Origin: Mycobacterium aquaticum
GTDB taxonomy: Bacteria > Actinomycetota > Actinomycetes > Mycobacteriales > Mycobacteriaceae
DNA length: 33,558 nucleotides
Assembly: GCF_002086485.1 (NCBI RefSeq)
Contig: NZ_MVHF01000068.1
Span: 1 to 33,558 of the forward strand
Direction: 5' to 3'
This document shows positions 29,507 to 33,558 of this stretch, one piece after another (within the stretch, counting starts at the first letter, position 1; every line of letters begins with the position of its first letter). The notes below the pieces were generated by a model that worked only from the letters and a program-made list of their open reading frames with translations, ran no database searches and had not been told where the DNA came from. A program made the translations under genes and the position numbers.

Positions 29507-31699
29507 ATGGCCGACACCAGCACCGCCCTGCGGATCTGCCCCTTCTGTGAGGCCACCTGTGGCCTGACCCTGACCATTTCCGACGGTCGGGTGACCGGTG
29601 CCCGCGGTGACCGCGATGACGTGTTCAGTGCCGGGTTCATCTGTCCGAAGGGTGCGAGCTTCGCGCAGCTGGACAACGATCCGGACCGGTTGACGCGCCC
29701 GCTGGTGCGCCGCGACGGCGTGCTGACCGAGACCACCTGGGACGACGCGTACGCCGTCGTCGCCGAGCGGCTCGGCGCGGTGATCGGCGAGCACGGCGGA
29801 TCCTCTGTCGGGGTGTACCTCGGCAACCCCAACGCGCACACCATCGCGGGCAGCCTCTACGCGCCGCTGATCATCCGGGGCCTGGGCACCCGGCAGGTGT
29901 TCAGCGCGAGCACGCTGGATCAGATGCCCAAACACGTGTCGCTGGGCCTGATGTTCGGCAGCCCGGTCGCGTTCACCGTGCCCGATCTCGACCGCACCGA
30001 CTATCTCGTCATCATCGGCGCCAATCCGCTGGTGTCCAACGGCAGCCTGGCGACGGCAGCCGACTTCCCCGGCAAGCTGCGGGCATTGCGCAACCGCAGC
30101 GGCACGCTCGTCGTCATCGACCCGGCCCGCACCCGCACGGCCGAACTCGCCGACCGTCACCTCGCGCCGCGGCCCGGCACCGACGCCGCGCTGCTGTTCG
30201 CGATCGTGCACGTGCTGTTCGACGAGGACCTCGTCGATCTCGGTGACATCGCCGAGCACGTCACCGGTGTCGAAGAGGTCCGCGTCCTGGCCGACGAATT
30301 CTCACCGGAGGCCGTCGAGCAGGCCTGCGGCGTGCCCGCGGCGGAGATCCGCGCGCTGGCACGCGAACTCGCGGCAGCCCCGACCGCGGCGGTCTACGGC
30401 CGGATCGGCACGTCCACGGTCGAATTCGGCACGATCGGCAGCTGGCTCGTCGACGTCATCAACATCCTCACCGGCAACCTCGACCGGCCGGGCGGCGCGA
30501 TGTTCCCGCTCGGCGCGACGGCTCCGGCGCCACGCCCGGCGAAACCGGGCCGCGGGTTCAAGACCGGGCGCTGGGTCAGCCGCGTCTCGGGTTACCCGGA
30601 AGCACTGTCGGAGCTGCCGGCTGCTGCGCTCGCCGAGGAAATCGACACCGCCGGCGATGGCCAGATCAAGGCGATGATCACCGTCGCGGGCAACCCCGTG
30701 CTCTCCGCGCCGGACGGCGACCGACTCGAAAAAGCCTTGGCCAGTGTGGAATTCATGCTGTCCGTCGACCCCTACCTCAACGAGACCACGCGGCACGCCG
30801 ACGTCATCCTGCCGCCGCCACCCCCGGCGCAGAGCGCCCACTTCGACGTCGCACTCAACAACCTCGCCGTGCGCAACAACGTGCGCTACTCGTCGCCGGT
30901 GCTGCCGCTCGACGGGCGGCCCTCCGAGCCCGAGATCCTGTCCCGGCTCGCGCTCATCTTGTATGGCCTTGGGGCGCAAGCAGATCCGGGTATCGTCGAC
31001 GCGCAGGTGATCGCGACGACGCTCGCGAAGGAGACCGCAGACCCTGATTCACCGGTGGCGGGGCGAGACGTCGACGAGCTCACCGCGATGCTGCACCCCG
31101 GCCCGGGCTATGAACGCCGTCTCGACATGATGTTGCGGCTCGGGCCCTACGGCGACGCGTTCGGCGCCAAGCCCGACGGGCTGACGCTGGAACAGCTCAA
31201 GGCCAATCCGCACGGCATCGACCTCGGACCGCTGCGTCCGCGCATCCCCGAAGTGTTGCGAACCCCAAGTGGGCGAATCGAACTCGCTCCGGAGCCCATC
31301 GTCGCCGACGTAGCCCGGTTGCGCGATGCGCTGCACCGCACGGCCGGCGGGTTCCTGCTGATCGGACGGCGCCACCTGCGGTCCAACAACAGCTGGATGC
31401 ACAACCTGCCTGCGTTGTCCGGCGGATCCAACCGGTGCACATTGCAGATCCATCCAGACGACGCAGCTGATCTCGGGCTCACCGACTTCGCCATCGTCAA
31501 GGGTCCGGGCGGTGAGCTGCTGGCCCCCATCGAGGTGACAGACGGCATGCGGCGCGGTGTGGTCTCACTGCCGCACGGCTGGAGTGCGGACCGCGGCGTC
31601 AACGTCAACCAGCTCAACGACGGCACGCATCTGGATCCGCTGTCGGGTACCGCCGTGCTCAACGGGATCCCCGTCGACATCGCGCCGGTCGCCGGCTGA
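29507..31699 (+). CDS. Molybdopterin-dependent oxidoreductase with an N-terminal 4Fe-4S site
   Basis: About 730 residues. The N-terminal Cys set 'CPFCEATCG' with a fourth Cys in 'FICPKGASF' should hold a 4Fe-4S cluster. Segments 'LVIIGANPLVSNGSL', 'VVIDPARTRTAELADRHLAPRPGTDAALL', 'ITVAGNPVLSAPDG' and 'RHADVILPPPPPA' bind the bis-MGD cofactor, and the C-terminal 'LQIHPDDAADLGLTDFAIVKGPGG' is the molydopterin-dinucleotide-binding domain. Where formate dehydrogenases have Sec or Cys, the sequence reads 'FSASTLDQMPKHV', so the metal ligand is not an obvious Cys. No Tat signal is visible, so it is cytoplasmic. No partner subunit is adjacent. Substrate unknown. It is inserted between hpt and lpqG relative to M. 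tuberculosis. Confidence 0.88.
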   Translation: MADTSTALRICPFCEATCGLTLTISDGRVTGARGDRDDVFSAGFICPKGASFAQLDNDPDRLTRPLVRRDGVLTETTWDDAYAVVAERLGAVIGEHGGSSVGVYLGNPNAHTIAGSLYAPLIIRGLGTRQVFSASTLDQMPKHVSLGLMFGSPVAFTVPDLDRTDYLVIIGANPLVSNGSLATAADFPGKLRALRNRSGTLVVIDPARTRTAELADRHLAPRPGTDAALLFAIVHVLFDEDLVDLGDIAEHVTGVEEVRVLADEFSPEAVEQACGVPAAEIRALARELAAAPTAAVYGRIGTSTVEFGTIGSWLVDVINILTGNLDRPGGAMFPLGATAPAPRPAKPGRGFKTGRWVSRVSGYPEALSELPAAALAEEIDTAGDGQIKAMITVAGNPVLSAPDGDRLEKALASVEFMLSVDPYLNETTRHADVILPPPPPAQSAHFDVALNNLAVRNNVRYSSPVLPLDGRPSEPEILSRLALILYGLGAQADPGIVDAQVIATTLAKETADPDSPVAGRDVDELTAMLHPGPGYERRLDMMLRLGPYGDAFGAKPDGLTLEQLKANPHGIDLGPLRPRIPEVLRTPSGRIELAPEPIVADVARLRDALHRTAGGFLLIGRRHLRSNNSWMHNLPALSGGSNRCTLQIHPDDAADLGLTDFAIVKGPGGELLAPIEVTDGMRRGVVSLPHGWSADRGVNVNQLNDGTHLDPLSGTAVLNGIPVDIAPVAG

Positions 31700-31723
31700 G
31701 CCGGCAATCCAGCTCAGGCTGAG

Positions 31724-32458
31724 TCAGGTCAGCTCCCAGATCACCGTCACGCTGAAGTTGACGGTCTGCTGGCCCGGTTCCACCGGTACCGAGTCCAGCG
31801 CCATGCGTGGCATCGGCGCGGGCGTCGGCGGTGTGGTGCCGGACTGCTCGGAGATCGAGATGACCTTGCCCAGGGTGAGCCCGGACAGTTGGGCGTACTG
31901 CTCGGCGCGGCTCTTGGCGTCGTTGAACGCCTGTGCGCGAGCATCTTTGACCAGCTGGGAATCGTCCTCGATCGAGTAGCTCACCGAGTTGATTCGGGTG
32001 GCGTCCCCGCCCGTGTTCGCGATGAGCGCCAGCAGCTGTGATGCCGCGGTGATGTCGCGGATCTTGACGTCGATGGCGTTGCTGGCCCGGTACGCGATGG
32101 TCGTGCCGTCGGCGTTGGTCTGCGGCTGCACGCTGACATGCGTGGTGCTGATGTCCTTGCGGTCCACCTTGTTGCCCACCAGCGCGTCGATCACGGCCTG
32201 CTGGCGCTGGCTCGACTGGCTGAGCGCGGCGGTGACGTCCCCCGAGACGAACTCCATCGCCACGTTGGCAGTCAGGGTGTCGGGCGTGCCTTGCACCTTG
32301 CCAGAGCCGATCACGGTGACCTGGCGGGTGTCGGGTGAGCCGCTGCGGGCGTCGGGTCCGGACTTGGCGTCGCATGCCGACACCCCGGTGATGAGCAGAG
32401 CCGCCAGCACGGCGACGAGAGCACGGGTTCGCAACTTCGCATTCGCGGCGATCGCCAT
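31724..32458 (-). CDS. lpqG: SIMPL-domain (DUF541) lipoprotein, LpqG-like
   Basis: About 244 residues. The N-terminus is a lipoprotein signal: Arg/Lys, hydrophobic 'ALVAVLAALLITGVSAC' ending in a lipobox 'VSAC', then a mature part that starts with a flexible Asp/Ser/Gly-rich stretch. The remainder is a SIMPL/BP26 domain ('VTVIGSGKVQGTPDTLTANVAMEFVSGDVTAAL', 'YRASNAIDVKIRDITAASQLLALIA', 'DARAQAFNDAKSRAEQYAQLSGLTLGKVISISE'). LpqG (Rv3623) in M. tuberculosis is next to hpt, and this copy lies one gene away. ATG 32458 is chosen for the signal peptide and a TAGGGT -10-like box (complement of 32467-32472) 8 nt upstream. Function: cell-surface lipoprotein of unknown detailed role. Confidence 0.8.
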   Translation of the reverse strand: MAIAANAKLRTRALVAVLAALLITGVSACDAKSGPDARSGSPDTRQVTVIGSGKVQGTPDTLTANVAMEFVSGDVTAALSQSSQRQQAVIDALVGNKVDRKDISTTHVSVQPQTNADGTTIAYRASNAIDVKIRDITAASQLLALIANTGGDATRINSVSYSIEDDSQLVKDARAQAFNDAKSRAEQYAQLSGLTLGKVISISEQSGTTPPTPAPMPRMALDSVPVEPGQQTVNFSVTVIWELT

Positions 32459-32517
32459 GCCACGGGACCCTACCGGCACGCGTGCGATGTTGACATCCAC
32501 ATAGTTGGGTCAAAACG

Positions 32518-32533
32518 ATGTTGCCGGCAACAT
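32518..32533. promoter_or_regulatory. Perfect 16-bp palindrome before the aldehyde dehydrogenase gene
   Basis: ATGTTGCCGGCAACAT is perfectly self-complementary and lies in the 109-bp gap between the divergent lpqG and aldehyde dehydrogenase genes, 35 bp before the ATG. It is probably an operator for a dimeric regulator not encoded in the window. A weaker TTGAC/GTCAA inverted pair lies just upstream. Confidence 0.55.
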
Positions 32534-32567
32534 AGGGCGAGGTCGCAGCTCTGCTGACACTCGATGC

Positions 32568-33558
32568 ATGACCTCACCGCTCACCCGCGACATCATCGAT
32601 CCCGCCACCGGCGCGGTGATCAGCACTCTGCCCGAACATGGACCCTCCGACGTCGACGCTGCCGTCGCCCGTGCGAAGGCCGCGTTCGACTCCGGCCCGT
32701 GGCCGGCCATGTCCCGCAGCGCCCGCGCCCGGCTGCTGCTGCGCATCGCCGACGCCATCGAGCAGCACTCCGAAGAGCTCTACCGACTGGAGACCCGTAA
32801 CAACGGCAGGCCGATCACCGAGACCAGGGCTCAGCTGTCCCGCGTCCCGGAGTGGTTCCGCTACAACGCAGGCCTGCTCGCCGCGCAGCGGTACGCGGTG
32901 CTGCCGGGCGACGGGCCCTACCTGACGTATCAGCAGCGACTGCCGCTCGGCGTGTGCGGCATCATCACGCCGTTCAACCACCCGATGCTGATCTTGGCCC
33001 GCAGCCTGTCCGCTGCCCTGGCCAACGGCAACACCGCGGTGGTCAAACCCTCAGAGCTCACCCCGCTCACCACGCTGGAGCTGATGCGGATCATGACCGA
33101 CGCGGGGCTGCCCGACGGCGTGGTCACCGTGGTCACCGGTGGTCGTGACGCAGGAATCCGGCTCACCGAGCATCCCGACATCGCCAAGATCACGCTGACC
33201 GGCGGCACCGAGGCGGGCCGATCCGCTGCGCTGGCCACCGCGTCACGCTTCGCCCGGGTCACGGCCGAACTCGGCGGCAAGACCCCCGTCATCGTGTTCG
33301 ACGACGTCGATCCCGTCGTCGCGGCGGAAGGTGCCGCGTTCGCATCGTTTGTCGCGGCCGGTCAGTCCTGTGTGGCCGGGTCGCGATACTTGGTGCACCG
33401 CAACATCTATGACGACTTCGTCACCGCGCTTGCCAAACGGGCCTGCGCCATCAGGATCGGGGACCCGGCCGATGCCGACACCCAACTGATATGTAGAGAA
33501 TTCTGTCAAGTGGGCATGGGGAGGCGCCGTCGAGGAGCGACCCCGACGGCGCCTCGTT
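32568..33558 (+). CDS. Aldehyde dehydrogenase, C-terminally interrupted (partial)
   Basis: The NAD(P)-dependent aldehyde dehydrogenase family is clear: 'LPLGVCGIITPFNHPMLILARSLSAALANGNTAVVKPSELTP', the catalytic Glu in 'VTAELGGKTPVIVFDDVD', and the catalytic Cys in 'AAGQSCVAGSRYLVHRNIYDDFV'. Family sequence runs to 'IRIGDPADADTQL' (about residue 307, ending near 33488), where relatives (about 480-500 residues) continue with 'GPLIS'. Here the frame instead goes on with unrelated 'ICREFCQVGMGRRRRGATPT' and stays open to the window edge. The substrate-binding and oligomerisation C-terminal third is missing, so the product is very likely inactive. The cause is probably an insertion at this point, or a contig-end artefact. 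Confidence 0.85.
   Translation, partial: MTSPLTRDIIDPATGAVISTLPEHGPSDVDAAVARAKAAFDSGPWPAMSRSARARLLLRIADAIEQHSEELYRLETRNNGRPITETRAQLSRVPEWFRYNAGLLAAQRYAVLPGDGPYLTYQQRLPLGVCGIITPFNHPMLILARSLSAALANGNTAVVKPSELTPLTTLELMRIMTDAGLPDGVVTVVTGGRDAGIRLTEHPDIAKITLTGGTEAGRSAALATASRFARVTAELGGKTPVIVFDDVDPVVAAEGAAFASFVAAGQSCVAGSRYLVHRNIYDDFVTALAKRACAIRIGDPADADTQLICREFCQVGMGRRRRGATPTAPR
33489..33558. mobile_element. Possible end of an inserted element
   Basis: From about 33489 the sequence is no longer aldehyde dehydrogenase. It starts 'atatgtagagaattctgtc' and is followed by a long hairpin. This looks like the terminal part of an insertion sequence, with the rest beyond the window, but no transposase or terminal repeat can be verified here. 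Confidence 0.4.
33521..33555. terminator. Perfect 12-bp hairpin at the right edge
   Basis: GAGGCGCCGTCG (33521-33532), an 11-nt loop and CGACGGCGCCTC (33544-33555) form a perfect GC-rich stem followed by GTT. It could terminate transcription entering a mobile element from the aldehyde dehydrogenase side. The sequence to its right is not available, so the tract after the stem cannot be judged. Confidence 0.5.

Overview
The window is high-GC actinobacterial DNA, almost certainly from a fast-growing Mycobacterium (Mycolicibacterium). The evidence is the gene content and order. From left to right it carries homologs of M. tuberculosis Rv3635, galE1 (Rv3634c), Rv3632, ppgS (Rv3631), Rv3630, ppa (Rv3628), Rv3627c, Rv3626c, tilS (Rv3625c), hpt (Rv3624c) and lpqG (Rv3623), all in the relative orientations remembered for the tubercle bacillus. 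Many genes start with GTG and have a TANNNT -10 box 6-8 nt before the start codon (leaderless mRNAs), as is common in mycobacteria. All family assignments come from reading motifs by eye; no search was run.

Layout. 1-2372 is accessory: the 3' half of a tRNA-Thr without its 5' half (possible integration scar), a RidA-type protein, a tautomerase and a DUF222/HNH protein. 2386-5121 holds a large membrane protein and galE1, divergent from a 24-bp gap with two overlapping -10 boxes. 5151-7524 is an amidohydrolase-TetR pair behind a palindromic operator. 7508-15092 (minus strand) is one tightly coupled five-gene operon: a Pls/PosA-type NRPS whose adenylation pocket reads as lysine-like, an M1 peptidase, a flippase-like protein, a polyprenyl-phosphate glycosyltransferase and its small membrane partner. 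15156-16257 is a yybP-ykoY (Mn2+) riboswitch followed by terC, with mutually exclusive pairings around the ribosome binding site.

16333-20332 is a compact partner-switching stress module: a receiver-PP2C phosphatase, a CHASE3-like/HAMP histidine kinase and a single-domain receiver on the plus strand, facing an RsbW-like anti-sigma kinase and an RsfB-like STAS protein on the minus strand. A good SigF-type promoter lies in front of the STAS gene. 20513-24820 contains a small unknown protein, a serine hydrolase, a TetR divergent from an SDR, an HD-domain protein and a UraD-like protein that seems to lack the catalytic histidine. 24899-29487 is the conserved housekeeping block (ppa, then dacB, metalloprotease, tilS, hpt). 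29507-32458 holds a molybdopterin oxidoreductase and lpqG. The window ends in an aldehyde dehydrogenase that loses its family sequence near 33488, where unrelated sequence with a perfect 12-bp hairpin begins.

The best candidate for an undescribed system is the 7508-15092 operon, which translationally links a polylysine-synthetase-like NRPS to wall-glycan precursor genes.
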